DNA from: Cohnella hashimotonis
Lineage (GTDB): Bacteria; Bacillota; Bacilli; Paenibacillales; Paenibacillaceae
Assembly (NCBI RefSeq): GCF_030014955.1
Contig: NZ_JAGRPV010000001.1
Location: 124,001 to 188,000, forward strand
DNA: 64,000 nt
Direction of reading: 5' to 3'
Part shown: positions 8,761 through 17,535 of the stretch, one piece after another
Numbering within the stretch: position 1 is the stretch's first letter
Layout of the letters: each line of letters starts with the position of its first letter
Position numbers and translations under genes: made by a program
Notes under the pieces: model-generated
Seen by the model: the letters and a program-made list of their open reading frames with translations, nothing else
The model's database searches: none
Told to the model about the DNA's origin: nothing

Positions 8761-9606
8761 GTGACGATTACAAAAGTAAAGACAGGTTACTACAAGCAAT
8801 ACGACGCTGATTTTGAACGCCCGGTTCCCGGCGAAGGCTACGGGGGCTGGTACAAGGAAGAACTGGAGCTGGATCTCTCCCGTACGGCAGTCGTCGTTCT
8901 GCATGCCTGGGACTTTGGCACGCGCGAACAATTTCCCGGCTGGCATCGGGCGGTCGAATACATTCCGCGGGCCGAGGCGATCTGCCGCAAGGAACTTCCC
9001 TTGCTGCTCGACGCTTGTCGACGGAACGGCATGACCGTGTTCCATGTGGTTGAGCCGATCGGGGATTATTACAAAACGTATCCGGGCTACCGGCGCGCGG
9101 TACGCTTGGCCGGCGAGACGTCCCCCGAGTGGGAGCAGATTTCGGAGAACGAGACCTATAACCGTCTGCAAGCGTTCCGCCGGGCGAACGCTTTTCCCGG
9201 CAGCCATAATTTTTCCGACATAGACGCCGGCTTTGCCAGATTGGATATTCCGGAGCCGGTCCGGCCGGTCGGCGAGGAGGGGGTGGCGGCGACATCGGAG
9301 CAGTTGTTCGCGCTGTGCCGCGAACACGGCATTCATCACCTGGTCTACACGGGGTTTGCGCTCAACGCCTGCATCTTGCTCAATCCGGGCGGGATGGCGG
9401 ATATGCGGCGGCACGGATTAATCTGCTCCGTCATTCCGGAAGCGACGACCGCCGTCGAGAACAAGGAGACGGCCGGTCGGGAGGATGCCAAAGCTTTGAC
9501 TTTATGGCAAGTCGCTCTATTCTTCGGGTTCGTATTCGGACTGGACGACTGGCTGGCTGCGCTCTCGGGTCAAGACCGGGGCGCGGCGGGTCAAATCGAT
9601 GATTGA
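8761..9606 (+). CDS. isochorismatase-like cysteine hydrolase with altered catalytic Asp
   Basis: A 281-residue protein starting at GTG 8761 after a GGAGGTG site. The fold is recognised from the core strand (TAVVVLHAWDFG, about 42-53), the EPIGDYY region and the nucleophile segment YTGFALNACIL with Cys near residue 204. In active members (nicotinamidase, isochorismatase, N-carbamoyl amidohydrolases) the first strand ends in the catalytic Asp; here that position seems to be His48, with Asp51 three residues later. Either the register is shifted or the chemistry differs. It lies inside the uptake operon and overlaps the following amidohydrolase by 8 bases, which suggests hydrolysis of an amide or related bond in the imported compound. 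Confidence 0.8.
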   Translation: MTITKVKTGYYKQYDADFERPVPGEGYGGWYKEELELDLSRTAVVVLHAWDFGTREQFPGWHRAVEYIPRAEAICRKELPLLLDACRRNGMTVFHVVEPIGDYYKTYPGYRRAVRLAGETSPEWEQISENETYNRLQAFRRANAFPGSHNFSDIDAGFARLDIPEPVRPVGEEGVAATSEQLFALCREHGIHHLVYTGFALNACILLNPGGMADMRRHGLICSVIPEATTAVENKETAGREDAKALTLWQVALFFGFVFGLDDWLAALSGQDRGAAGQIDD

Positions 9607-10342
9607 CGCGCACATTCACCTGCACGGTTCCGACATTCATCCCGACATGCTGGAGGAAGGGGATCGGCTCGGGATCAAGCTATTCGTCGGCAGCTCTTTG
9701 CTGAATCTGAATCCTTTTCCGACCGAAGACGAGGTGGTTAAAGCCAACGACGACATGGTTGCGGCGATGCAGAAGCACCCCGGCCGCTTGGCTGGCTACT
9801 GTTACGCAAACCCTCGCCACGGGGCGGCCGCTCTTCGCGATTACCGCAAGCGGGTGGAAGAGCAGGGCATGATCGGACTCAAGCTGTGGATTTCTGTCCT
9901 GTGCAACGATCCGCTTGTTTATCCCTTGATCGAGCAATCGATCGAATACCGGGCGCCGGTGCTGATCCATGCCTGGCGCAAATCGTCGGGACAATTGCCG
10001 TACGAATCTACGGCCGCGCATGTGGCCGAGCTGGCCCGCCGCTATCCGGAGGCACGCCTCATTATGGCGCATTTGGGCGGGCAGGCCGAATCGGCTGTCA
10101 ACGCGGTCGCGCCTTACGGTAACGTGTACACGGATACTTCCGGAACGCCGATCGGAGCCGGCGAAGTCGCGCTGGCGGTGGAGCGGCTCGGGGCGGAGCG
10201 CGTCCTGTTCGGCTCGGATTTGCCTTACGCTTGTCTGGCGAGCAACCTCGGTAAAGTGCTGGGTGCGCGCTTGCCGGAGCGGGAGTTCCAATTGGTGATG
10301 GAAGGGAATATGGCCAGACTGCTGGCGGAGGTGCGAAAATGA
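9599..10342 (+). CDS. metal-dependent amidohydrolase (amidohydrolase_2 family)
   Basis: A 247-residue TIM-barrel hydrolase. The expected metal ligands are all visible: HxH in DAHIHLH (His5, His7), a Lys in GLKLW, His in LIHAWRK, His in IMAHLGG and Asp in LFGSDLPYA. It starts 8 bases inside the upstream hydrolase gene and its stop overlaps the next start, so translation of the three is coupled. It likely hydrolyses or decarboxylates a small carboxylate or amide intermediate; the exact reaction is unknown. Confidence 0.85.
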   Translation: MIDAHIHLHGSDIHPDMLEEGDRLGIKLFVGSSLLNLNPFPTEDEVVKANDDMVAAMQKHPGRLAGYCYANPRHGAAALRDYRKRVEEQGMIGLKLWISVLCNDPLVYPLIEQSIEYRAPVLIHAWRKSSGQLPYESTAAHVAELARRYPEARLIMAHLGGQAESAVNAVAPYGNVYTDTSGTPIGAGEVALAVERLGAERVLFGSDLPYACLASNLGKVLGARLPEREFQLVMEGNMARLLAEVRK

Positions 10343-11163
10343 ACGGTTTCCTGGATCGGTTCAGTCGTGCGGGCGCGGTCGATTTGCTGGCGTTCCTGGG
10401 GCAATGGCCCGATCGCCCCGCGCTGTCCGCCGACAACGCGCAATTGTCGGCCATGGCGGACCGGCACGGGCTGCGCGCGGTATGCGTCAGTCATCTGGCA
10501 TCGGTGACCGGTCACGATACGCGGAGCGGAAATGAGCTGTTGTTCCATGCGATACGAGGCGACGAACGGCTGTGGCCGTTCCCGGTGCTCAATCCGACCG
10601 AGCCCGCTTGGGAGAAAGAACTCGAATGGGCCGTGGCGGGCGGGGCGCGGGGCATTCGCCTCGTCCCGGGATATCACGGCTACGGCTTGCGGGACGCCGG
10701 AGTCGGGGAATTGGCAGCGGCGGTGCGAGAGCGGAAGCTTCCGCTGCAGGTCGTCGCGCGTATGCAGGATGAGCGGCTGCAGCATCGGCTGCTGGACGTA
10801 CCCGCCGTCGAGCCGCACGAACTGGCGGAGCTGATGCTGGCGCTCGACGGGCATCCCCTGCTGATCAGCGGACTGCGGGACGGCGAGCGGGAAACGGCGA
10901 TGCGGCTGGCCGGCCGCGGGGGAATTCTTCCTCATGTGCTGTTCGATCTATGGTTCTGCAACGGACCGTTGGCTGTGATCGCTTCTCTATGCCGGGCCGG
11001 CCTGGCCGGCGTGTACGGCTACAGTTCCTGCACACCTTTGCAAACGGCTGAGGCGACCGCGCTTCAACTGGCCGCCGGTGCGATCGGCGACGACGAGTTG
11101 CACGACTTGTGCGCCGGCAACGCTCTGCGATTGCTCGGCCCTGCGGCTATTCGGTCGAATTAA
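10339..11163 (+). CDS. amidohydrolase-fold protein lacking metal ligands
   Basis: A 274-residue protein overlapping the preceding gene by ATGA. It follows the same barrel plan (opening VDLLAFLGQWP, middle GARGIRLVPGYHGYGL, end LHDLCAGNALRLLG) but has none of the metal ligands: the HxH is LLAFLG, the strand-5 His region reads VVARMQDE, strand 6 reads LLISGLRDG and the last Asp motif reads YGYSSCTP. I infer a non-catalytic or metal-free partner of the active paralogue just upstream, perhaps as a heterodimer. Lactonase-like or structural roles are possible. Confidence 0.7.
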   Translation: MNGFLDRFSRAGAVDLLAFLGQWPDRPALSADNAQLSAMADRHGLRAVCVSHLASVTGHDTRSGNELLFHAIRGDERLWPFPVLNPTEPAWEKELEWAVAGGARGIRLVPGYHGYGLRDAGVGELAAAVRERKLPLQVVARMQDERLQHRLLDVPAVEPHELAELMLALDGHPLLISGLRDGERETAMRLAGRGGILPHVLFDLWFCNGPLAVIASLCRAGLAGVYGYSSCTPLQTAEATALQLAAGAIGDDELHDLCAGNALRLLGPAAIRSN

Positions 11164-11204
11164 CCTGGAAGATCGGAAAAACAATTGATGAAACGGGGCG
11201 ACGG

Positions 11205-14200
11205 ATGATGACATTCAAAAAATATGTTTCGCTGGCGACGCTGTTTTTTGTTTTTTCTTGTGCGCTGAGCCCGATGCTGTCTAGAGCGGCCGCATTGGAC
11301 TTTGCGACGAAGGCGGCATTCGACGCGCTCGACAACGGCTATAACGGCGGCAACGGCTTAATCGAACCGAACGATATCGGAGCGACGAGCCTGGCCTGGG
11401 TGGAAGGTCCGACGCTGGCGTCCTACGTTTCCATGTACAAGCAATATACGGATACGGCGTACCTGGACAAGTTCATCGCGCAGGCCGATCAAGTGCTGAA
11501 TCTGCGGGACAGCGTGCGGGGGAAAACGGACTACCGCGGGCTGTCTGAGCCGACCTGGGCGGCGGCGACCCGGTTTACGGCGGGGACGGCCACGCTGCGG
11601 GATGCGAACGGCGTTCCGACGCTGGAAGTACGGAGCGCCCTGCTGTTCGATTCGTCCGAGAACGAGCTGAAAATTTCCGCGGGCACGACGCCGAACACGT
11701 TTAAGCTGGAGGCGTATACGCGGGCCGAATCGATCGCCGCGGGCGGACTTCATACGGTCGCGGTCAACTCGACCGGCCGCGTGTGGAACGCCGGCAACAA
11801 TTATTACGGCCAACTGGCGTTCGGGACTGCTAACCAGAGCATTCCTTTTCCCGCGGATGGCGTAATCGACTACTACAACGTACTGAGCGTGGCAACCGCG
11901 GTTTCCGCCGGTGAATTCCACACGCTGGCGCTGGCCTCTAACGGAACCGTATTGGGCTGGGGCTATAACGCCTACGGTCAATTGGGCGACGGCTCCGGCA
12001 CGAATCGGTCTGCGGCCGTAAAGGCTACGGGGTTGAGCGGCGTCGTGCAGATCGCGGCGGGATACTACCACAGTCTCGCCCTGAAGGCCGATGGAACGGT
12101 ATGGAGCTGGGGGTATAACAACAGCGGTCAATTGGGCGACGGATCCACATCCAACCGTTCGGTTCCTGTTCAGGTGTCGGGGCTGAGCAACGTCGTCGCG
12201 CTGGCTGCGGGCGGATACCACAGCCTGGCGCTGAAGGACGACGGCACCGTCTGGGCTTGGGGCTCGAACCAGTTCGGCCAATTGGGCGACGGCACGACCG
12301 TCAATCGACTCTCGCCCGTTCAGGTCAGCGGACTCTCCGGGGTAACGGATATTGCCGGGGGGCTCGGACACAGTCTGGCGGCGAAAAGCGACGGTTCGGC
12401 CTGGAGCTGGGGGTTGAACGCGAATGGACAACTGGGCGACGGTACGACGGCATCGTCCGCTTCGCCCGTTCAGGCCGCTTCGCTCGGCGGCGTCGTGAAA
12501 GTTGCGGCGGGCGGCTATCATAGCCTTGCGCTCAAATCGGACAGCACGGTTCGCTCGTGGGGGGCCAACGATGCCGGCCAGCTCGGGGACGGCACCACGA
12601 CCCAACGGCTTACCAACGTTCAGGTGACGGGCTTGTCCGCCACGGCGATCGCCGCGGGCAAACAGCACAATATCGCCATTACAACGGATCACCGGACGGC
12701 GTCCTGGGGACAGAATAATTATGGACAGCTCGGCAACGGGAGCACCGCCAATGCAGGAACCCCTGTCGTCTTTCGCAATATGGAGCGGGCGGACACCTAC
12801 GACAACTTGACGATGGATCCTTCCAGTCCGAATTACGCGCCGAAAAAAGTCAGGGCGGAAGCCCACTGCGCCTTCGACGGAATGACCAACGGCATCACGG
12901 TCAAGGATCTGTCTTCCTCGTCTCCGCTTCCGGCCCGGAACCCGGTCGCCGGATCGGCGGTATTCGTGCCGCTGAGAATGAGCTTTCCCGTGCATACCGG
13001 CTTGTTAACCTACCCGATGGCTTCCTTCGCGCGGGTGGTCTACGAGACGCCGGCCTTGAACGCAAACCCGGTCTACAAGAGCGCGGCAGACCGTTACTTC
13101 CAAGCGGCGTTGGCCGCGGCCGCGAGCCACGATTACCAGTGGGTGGAGAACGCAAGCAACGAAGGCTGGTACGTCTATCCGAAAGGCGCACCGATGTTCG
13201 TGGACGGTTCGGAAAATCAGTTCAATCATTATTTGAGCCTGGGCAAAACCTATGTAGAGCTGGCTCAAATTCCAGGCGCGCATCAGGCAGCCGCATTGAA
13301 TAAAGCGACGAGAATGGCCAACCGGATGAAAAACGATATGACATGGGACGATGTCAAGAACGCATACGTTTGGTCGTATTATCCGTCCCAAAGCGCCACT
13401 TACGCGGGCTGGGACGAACGTACGGGCGCGACCGTGAACCACGAGTACAGCGCTTGCTGGACGGCCGACCATGACGTCAACAAAATCCCGTACGCCGCTA
13501 TCGAGGTCGACTTTGCAGTGGCCGCTTACGATGCCGGCATCGTCTTCGACGAGCGGGATATGCAGCGATTTGCCAACACATTTACGCGAAACGTGCTGAC
13601 CTACAACGGAAGCGGTTCCCCGAAGCTGTTCTTCGCCGTCGACGGCTCGGCCGGCATCGCTCCGGAGCTGCAGGAAGTGTTCGCCACGCAGTGGATCAAG
13701 ACGGCGATATGGGACGACCGGATTTACCATATGTCGCGCAAGCTTTTTGCCTCGCAGTCGTTCGATCCGTCGTTGTCGCCGTACTACACGCGCGCGGTCC
13801 ATTTCAACGAGTTCGCGAAGCTGGCGGAGAAGAACGGAAAGGTATATACGTGGGGCAACAACATCTACGGCCAGCTCGGCGACGGGACGACGGCTGCCCG
13901 TTCGACGCCGTCCGCGCTGAGTTTGCAAGGCGCAATGCAGATTTCATCCGGAGAATATCACAGTCTGGCACTGAAATCGGACGGCACGGTTGTGGCGTGG
14001 GGGTACAACGCCTACGGCCAAATCGGAGACGGCTCCACGGCCAACCGCTCCGCGCCTACCGCTGTCGGTTCCTTGGCCGGCGCGATTTCCGTCAAGACCG
14101 GACACTATCACAGCTTGGCGCTGAAGGCAGACGGCACCGTCTGGGCTTGGGGCTTCAATAACAACGGACAGCTCGGAGACGGTACGTTAACGAATCGCAG

Positions 14201-14891
14201 TTCTCCCGTGCAAGTTGCAGGCCTGAGCAACGTGGTGGCGATCGCCGCGGGAGCCTACCACAGTCTGGCGCTGAAGGCCGACGGCACGGTGTGGGCCTGG
14301 GGTTCGAATACCGTCGGTCAATTGGGAGACAACAGCACCGTAAATCGTGCGACACCCGTGCTAGTGTCGGGGTTGACCGGCGTAGAAGCGCTTGACGGAG
14401 GCATCGGACACAGCGTGGCCTTGAAAAAGGACGGCACGGTATGGAGCTGGGGGTACAACAGCGACGGACAGTTGGGAATCGGTACGACGGTCAATCGCAG
14501 CGCTCCCGTGCAAATAGCCGGACTGGCTAAAATAACGGCAGTCGTTGCCGGAGGTTATCACAGCGTCGCCTTAAAGTCCGACGGTTCCGTGTTCGCTTGG
14601 GGAGCCAACGGAGAAGGCCAGCTTGGAATCGGGACGACTGCCGGCCGCACTTCGCCCGTTCAGGTGCCGGGACTTGCCGACGTCAAATCGATCGGCGCGG
14701 GACTGTACCATAGCTTGGCCGCCAAATACGGAGACGGAACGGTATGGGCATGGGGCGACAATGGCTACGGCCAGTTGGGAGACGGAACGACGACGGATCG
14801 GTTGTCTCCGGTGCAGGCGGCCGGAATCGGTTCGATCATGCGGATCGAAGGCGGGGCTTACTCTACGACGGCTTTGCAGTTCGCAAGATGA
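11205..14891 (+). CDS. secreted double RCC1 beta-propeller protein with interleaved helical domain
   Basis: About 1228 residues. The ATG at 11205 is chosen because it follows GGGGCG and opens a clear signal peptide (KKYVSLATLFFVFSCALSP), whereas longer forms would run into the upstream gene. Residues 28-175 are helical, 178-525 hold seven RCC1 repeats (HSLALKxDGTVWxWGxNxxGQLGDGT type), 525-878 are again helical and Trp/Tyr-rich (for example WDERTGATVNHEYSACW), and 878-1228 hold seven more repeats. Each set of seven is enough for one closed propeller, apparently inserted in and appended to an alpha/alpha domain. It is the surface or secreted component of the uptake operon. A carbohydrate-active role for the helical part is only inference. 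Confidence 0.85.
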   Translation: MMTFKKYVSLATLFFVFSCALSPMLSRAAALDFATKAAFDALDNGYNGGNGLIEPNDIGATSLAWVEGPTLASYVSMYKQYTDTAYLDKFIAQADQVLNLRDSVRGKTDYRGLSEPTWAAATRFTAGTATLRDANGVPTLEVRSALLFDSSENELKISAGTTPNTFKLEAYTRAESIAAGGLHTVAVNSTGRVWNAGNNYYGQLAFGTANQSIPFPADGVIDYYNVLSVATAVSAGEFHTLALASNGTVLGWGYNAYGQLGDGSGTNRSAAVKATGLSGVVQIAAGYYHSLALKADGTVWSWGYNNSGQLGDGSTSNRSVPVQVSGLSNVVALAAGGYHSLALKDDGTVWAWGSNQFGQLGDGTTVNRLSPVQVSGLSGVTDIAGGLGHSLAAKSDGSAWSWGLNANGQLGDGTTASSASPVQAASLGGVVKVAAGGYHSLALKSDSTVRSWGANDAGQLGDGTTTQRLTNVQVTGLSATAIAAGKQHNIAITTDHRTASWGQNNYGQLGNGSTANAGTPVVFRNMERADTYDNLTMDPSSPNYAPKKVRAEAHCAFDGMTNGITVKDLSSSSPLPARNPVAGSAVFVPLRMSFPVHTGLLTYPMASFARVVYETPALNANPVYKSAADRYFQAALAAAASHDYQWVENASNEGWYVYPKGAPMFVDGSENQFNHYLSLGKTYVELAQIPGAHQAAALNKATRMANRMKNDMTWDDVKNAYVWSYYPSQSATYAGWDERTGATVNHEYSACWTADHDVNKIPYAAIEVDFAVAAYDAGIVFDERDMQRFANTFTRNVLTYNGSGSPKLFFAVDGSAGIAPELQEVFATQWIKTAIWDDRIYHMSRKLFASQSFDPSLSPYYTRAVHFNEFAKLAEKNGKVYTWGNNIYGQLGDGTTAARSTPSALSLQGAMQISSGEYHSLALKSDGTVVAWGYNAYGQIGDGSTANRSAPTAVGSLAGAISVKTGHYHSLALKADGTVWAWGFNNNGQLGDGTLTNRSSPVQVAGLSNVVAIAAGAYHSLALKADGTVWAWGSNTVGQLGDNSTVNRATPVLVSGLTGVEALDGGIGHSVALKKDGTVWSWGYNSDGQLGIGTTVNRSAPVQIAGLAKITAVVAGGYHSVALKSDGSVFAWGANGEGQLGIGTTAGRTSPVQVPGLADVKSIGAGLYHSLAAKYGDGTVWAWGDNGYGQLGDGTTTDRLSPVQAAGIGSIMRIEGGAYSTTALQFAR

Positions 14892-14935
14892 CGTTCAGGC
14901 GCTAAAGAGATGATGGAACGGAGAGATTCAGGCAA

Positions 14936-15934
14936 ATGAGGCGTATTGCAGCGAAAGACGGAATGCCGGTACTGGAAGCTTTCGATCCGGCGGATGCGGG
15001 AGATCAGGAAGTGAGAATCCGGATGGCCTATTCCGCCGTCAGTCCGGGCACGGAGCTGATGCATCTTCGAAACAAAACGCCTCGAGCATTGTTGGGATAC
15101 AGCGGGGCGGGCGTCGTCGAATCCGTCGGAAGCGGCGTTCGGCATCTTCGCCCCGGACAGAGAGCCGCGGTTTACGGCGTACCCACCCACAGCGATGTAA
15201 TCGTCGCGCCCAAGCATCTGACCGTTCCGGTTCCGGACAGCGTCGATCTGCGGGAGGCCGCATTCGCCGGAATCGGTGCGATCGCGATTCATGCGCTGCG
15301 GCAGGCCGACCTGCGATTCGGCGAAAGCATGGTTGTCGTCGGACTGGGCATGCTGGGACAATTGACGGCGCAAATCGGTCACGCGGCCGCTTATGTCGTC
15401 CTTGCCACCGACAACAACGAATCGCGGTGCCGGATCGCGGCCCGCCGGCTGCCCGGATCGGCGATCGGTTCGACGGAAGCGTGGCTTGAATCCCGGCTCC
15501 AACGGGATACCGAGGGCGGCCTCGGAGCCGATTGTGTGATGCTCTGCGCAGGCGGCGGCGGGGACTCCCTGCTGGAGCAGAGCGTCGGCTGGCTGCGGGA
15601 CCGCGGACGAATCGTCATCGTCGGCGTTCCCAATCCGGCGTTCGACCGCAACGCCTTGTTCGCCAAAGAAGCGGATATCCGCATCTCCCGGGCGGGGGGA
15701 CCGGGCCGTTACGATCCGTCGTACGAAGCGGGCGGCGTCGATTATCCGCTCGGCTACGTACGCTGGACGGAAGGGCGTAATTTGTCGGCTTTCCTCCGGC
15801 TGCTGGAGGAGCGGCGGATCGACCTCAAACCGCTCATAACCAGCGAGTGGCCGCTAGGCAACGCGGCAGAAGCTTATCGCCGCTGCGCGGAAGCGCCGGC
15901 CGAAGAAGTCGGACTTTTGTTCAGGGCGGATTAA
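14936..15934 (+). CDS. MDR-superfamily dehydrogenase
   Basis: A 332-residue medium-chain dehydrogenase/reductase. The N-terminal GroES-like part has AYSAVSPGTEL at the place of the usual catalytic-zinc Cys, as in the BchC-like group that lacks it, then GAGVVESVGSGV. The NAD(P) fold carries GLGMLGQLTAQIG (about residues 134-146). It is the last gene of the operon and probably oxidises a sugar or polyol released from the imported substrate. The zinc-independence is inferred from the missing Cys. Confidence 0.85.
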   Translation: MRRIAAKDGMPVLEAFDPADAGDQEVRIRMAYSAVSPGTELMHLRNKTPRALLGYSGAGVVESVGSGVRHLRPGQRAAVYGVPTHSDVIVAPKHLTVPVPDSVDLREAAFAGIGAIAIHALRQADLRFGESMVVVGLGMLGQLTAQIGHAAAYVVLATDNNESRCRIAARRLPGSAIGSTEAWLESRLQRDTEGGLGADCVMLCAGGGGDSLLEQSVGWLRDRGRIVIVGVPNPAFDRNALFAKEADIRISRAGGPGRYDPSYEAGGVDYPLGYVRWTEGRNLSAFLRLLEERRIDLKPLITSEWPLGNAAEAYRRCAEAPAEEVGLLFRAD

Positions 15935-15965
15935 TTCAACCGGCTTGTATTCAAGGGGCAATAGA

Positions 15966-15998
15966 AACCGGTTCCGGCGTTTGCCGAGAACCGGTTTT
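15966..15998 (+). terminator. terminator of the uptake operon
   Basis: AACCGGTTC and GAACCGGTT form a perfect 9-bp stem with a 13-base loop and a short T run. Confidence 0.6.
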
Positions 15999-16412
15999 AA
16001 GGTTGAAGCGGAGGCGGCACGTATTTCGTGCCCCTCAATATCGGCAAATGGGCACGATTCGCTGCGCTGCAGTGAAGGGGGCGAATGCCATGACTTGGCA
16101 TCCTTATAACCGGTCTGGCCGTTGAGATCAAGATGGCGGCAATTTGCGATTGCCTGGAATCCAACGGCTGGGACGCTGACGGCTTCCCGCTCCGTGGAGG
16201 CGAACAGGGTCACGAGCTCGGTCGCGCTGAGCTTTGACAACCTTGCGCAGCTTGGGGAGGGCGAACCGGTCGCTTGTCGGGGCGCATGAAAAGCGCTTAG
16301 TGAACCGGGCATCCCCGCTTATTCACTCTATCGTTACGCAACCGCCGGAAGGCATGTTTTTCGACCTTTTCCCGCATGCAAAAGGGGCATTTAAAGAAAA
16401 TCAAAAAATAAC
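15999..16412. other. intergenic region without a recognisable gene
   Basis: Short open frames run on both strands, but none has a ribosome binding site, a recognisable domain or a convincing start. The composition is host-like until the AT-rich tRNA promoter. Confidence 0.5.
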
Positions 16413-16441
16413 TTGCAATTTGTTTTGGAAGTTGCTATTAT
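16413..16441 (+). promoter_or_regulatory. sigma-A promoter of second tRNA block
   Basis: TTGCAA, a 17-base spacer and TATTAT lie 70 bases before the first tRNA, the same layout as at 3349. Confidence 0.7.
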
Positions 16442-16510
16442 AAAAAAGTCGCCTTTGAGGAAAAACGATCGCGGGCAACTGAGAAAAAGCGTTGCGAATG
16501 TCGACAATAT

Positions 16511-16585
16511 GCGGAAATAGCTCAGTGGTAGAGCATCTCGTTGCCAACGAGAAGGTCGCGGGTTCGAATCCCGTTTTCCGCTCCA
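16511..16585 (+). tRNA. tRNA-Gly(GCC)
   Basis: Identical to 3447-3521, with encoded CCA. Confidence 0.97.
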
Positions 16586-16591
16586 TGATAT

Positions 16592-16668
16592 GCGCCCTTA
16601 GCTCAGCTGGATAGAGCGTCAGACTACGAATCTGAAGGCCGGGAGTTCGAATCTCTCAGGGCGCGCCA
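16592..16668 (+). tRNA. tRNA-Arg(ACG)
   Basis: Identical to 3528-3604, with encoded CCA. Confidence 0.97.
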
Positions 16669-16683
16669 CTTTTTTCATACTGT

Positions 16684-16760
16684 CGGGACGTAGCTCAGCT
16701 TGGTAGAGCACCTGGTTTGGGACCAGGGGGTCGCATGTTCGAATCGTGTCGTCCCGACCA
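16684..16760 (+). tRNA. tRNA-Pro(TGG)
   Basis: Identical to 3620-3696. The whole 250-base block including spacers repeats the first tRNA block. Confidence 0.97.
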
Positions 16761-16768
16761 TTTGTTGC

Positions 16769-16842
<74 letters not shown>

Positions 16843-16861
16843 ACAACCACTTGCAAGCATC

Positions 16862-16888
16862 AGCCTTGCCATCAAGGCTTTTTATTTT
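16862..16888 (+). terminator. terminator inside tRNA cluster
   Basis: Stem AGCCTT/AAGGCT is followed by TTTTTATTTT. It separates the four-tRNA transcript from the last Gly tRNA. Confidence 0.75.
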
Positions 16889-16898
16889 GATTACATAT

Positions 16899-16973
16899 GC
16901 GGAAATAGCTCAGTGGTAGAGCATCTCGTTGCCAACGAGAAGGTCGCGGGTTCGAATCCCGTTTTCCGCTCCA
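16899..16973 (+). tRNA. tRNA-Gly(GCC), third copy
   Basis: Sequence identical to the copies at 3447 and 16511. It sits after a terminator, so it either depends on read-through or has an unseen promoter. Confidence 0.96.
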
Positions 16974-16985
16974 TAACGAACCTTC

Positions 16986-17009
16986 ATCCGCCTTGATGGC
17001 GGATTTTTT
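16986..17009 (+). terminator. terminator after last tRNA
   Basis: Stem ATCCGCC/GGCGGAT with loop TTGAT and a run of six T. Confidence 0.85.
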
Positions 17010-17071
17010 GTTTTGATGATTGGTACCAATCCAGATGCGGCGCCTAGAGCCAAACCTAACGCCGTGCTCCC

Positions 17072-17452
17072 GCCTGCCGCAAGAAGTCTCAACCGGAAAC
17101 AAAAAAGCCCCGTCGCAACCTCGCCTGGCGTAAAAAGTCTCAACCGGAAATAAAAAAGCCTCGTCGCAACCTCGCCTGGCGTAAAAAGTCTCAACCGGAA
17201 ACAAAAAAGTCCCGTCGCAACCTCACCTGCCGCAAAAAGTCTCAATCGGAAACAAAAAAAGCCTCGTCGCAACCTCGCCTGCCGCAAAAAGTCTCAACCG
17301 GAAACAAAAAAGCCTCGTCGCAACCTCGTCTGCCGCAAAAAGTCTCAACCGGAAACAAAAAAGCCTCGTCGCAACCTCGCATGCTGCAAAAAGTCTCAAC
17401 CGGAAACAACGTCGCAACCTCGTCTGCCGTAAGAAGTCTCAATCGGAAACAA
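17072..17452. repeat. 51-bp tandem repeat array, 8 copies
   Basis: The core AGTCTCAACCGGAAAC recurs at 17085, 17136, 17187, 17238, 17290, 17341, 17392 and 17436, so the period is 51 bp with one 52 and a last unit shortened to 44. Units are contiguous with no spacers. Because 51 is 17 codons and the unit has no stop in several minus-strand frames, apparent ORFs with 17-residue repeats appear; they lack ribosome binding sites and I do not call them genes. The array lies between the tRNA terminator and the GntR gene. Confidence 0.9.
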
Positions 17453-17535
17453 AATGACCGTCTTGCTGCTTGCTAAGCCGCAAGAGACGAAGCGCGAAAA
17501 TCCGCGCACCGCCTCTATATGGTAAAGCGGAACCC

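Noticed and set aside
16872..17442. Minus-strand ORFs with 17-residue repeats
   Set aside because: They come from the 51-bp period having no stop in several frames, overlap each other and the tRNA genes, and lack ribosome binding sites.
17085..17452. The 51-bp array as a CRISPR
   Set aside because: Units are contiguous; there are no unique spacers between conserved repeats and no cas genes nearby.
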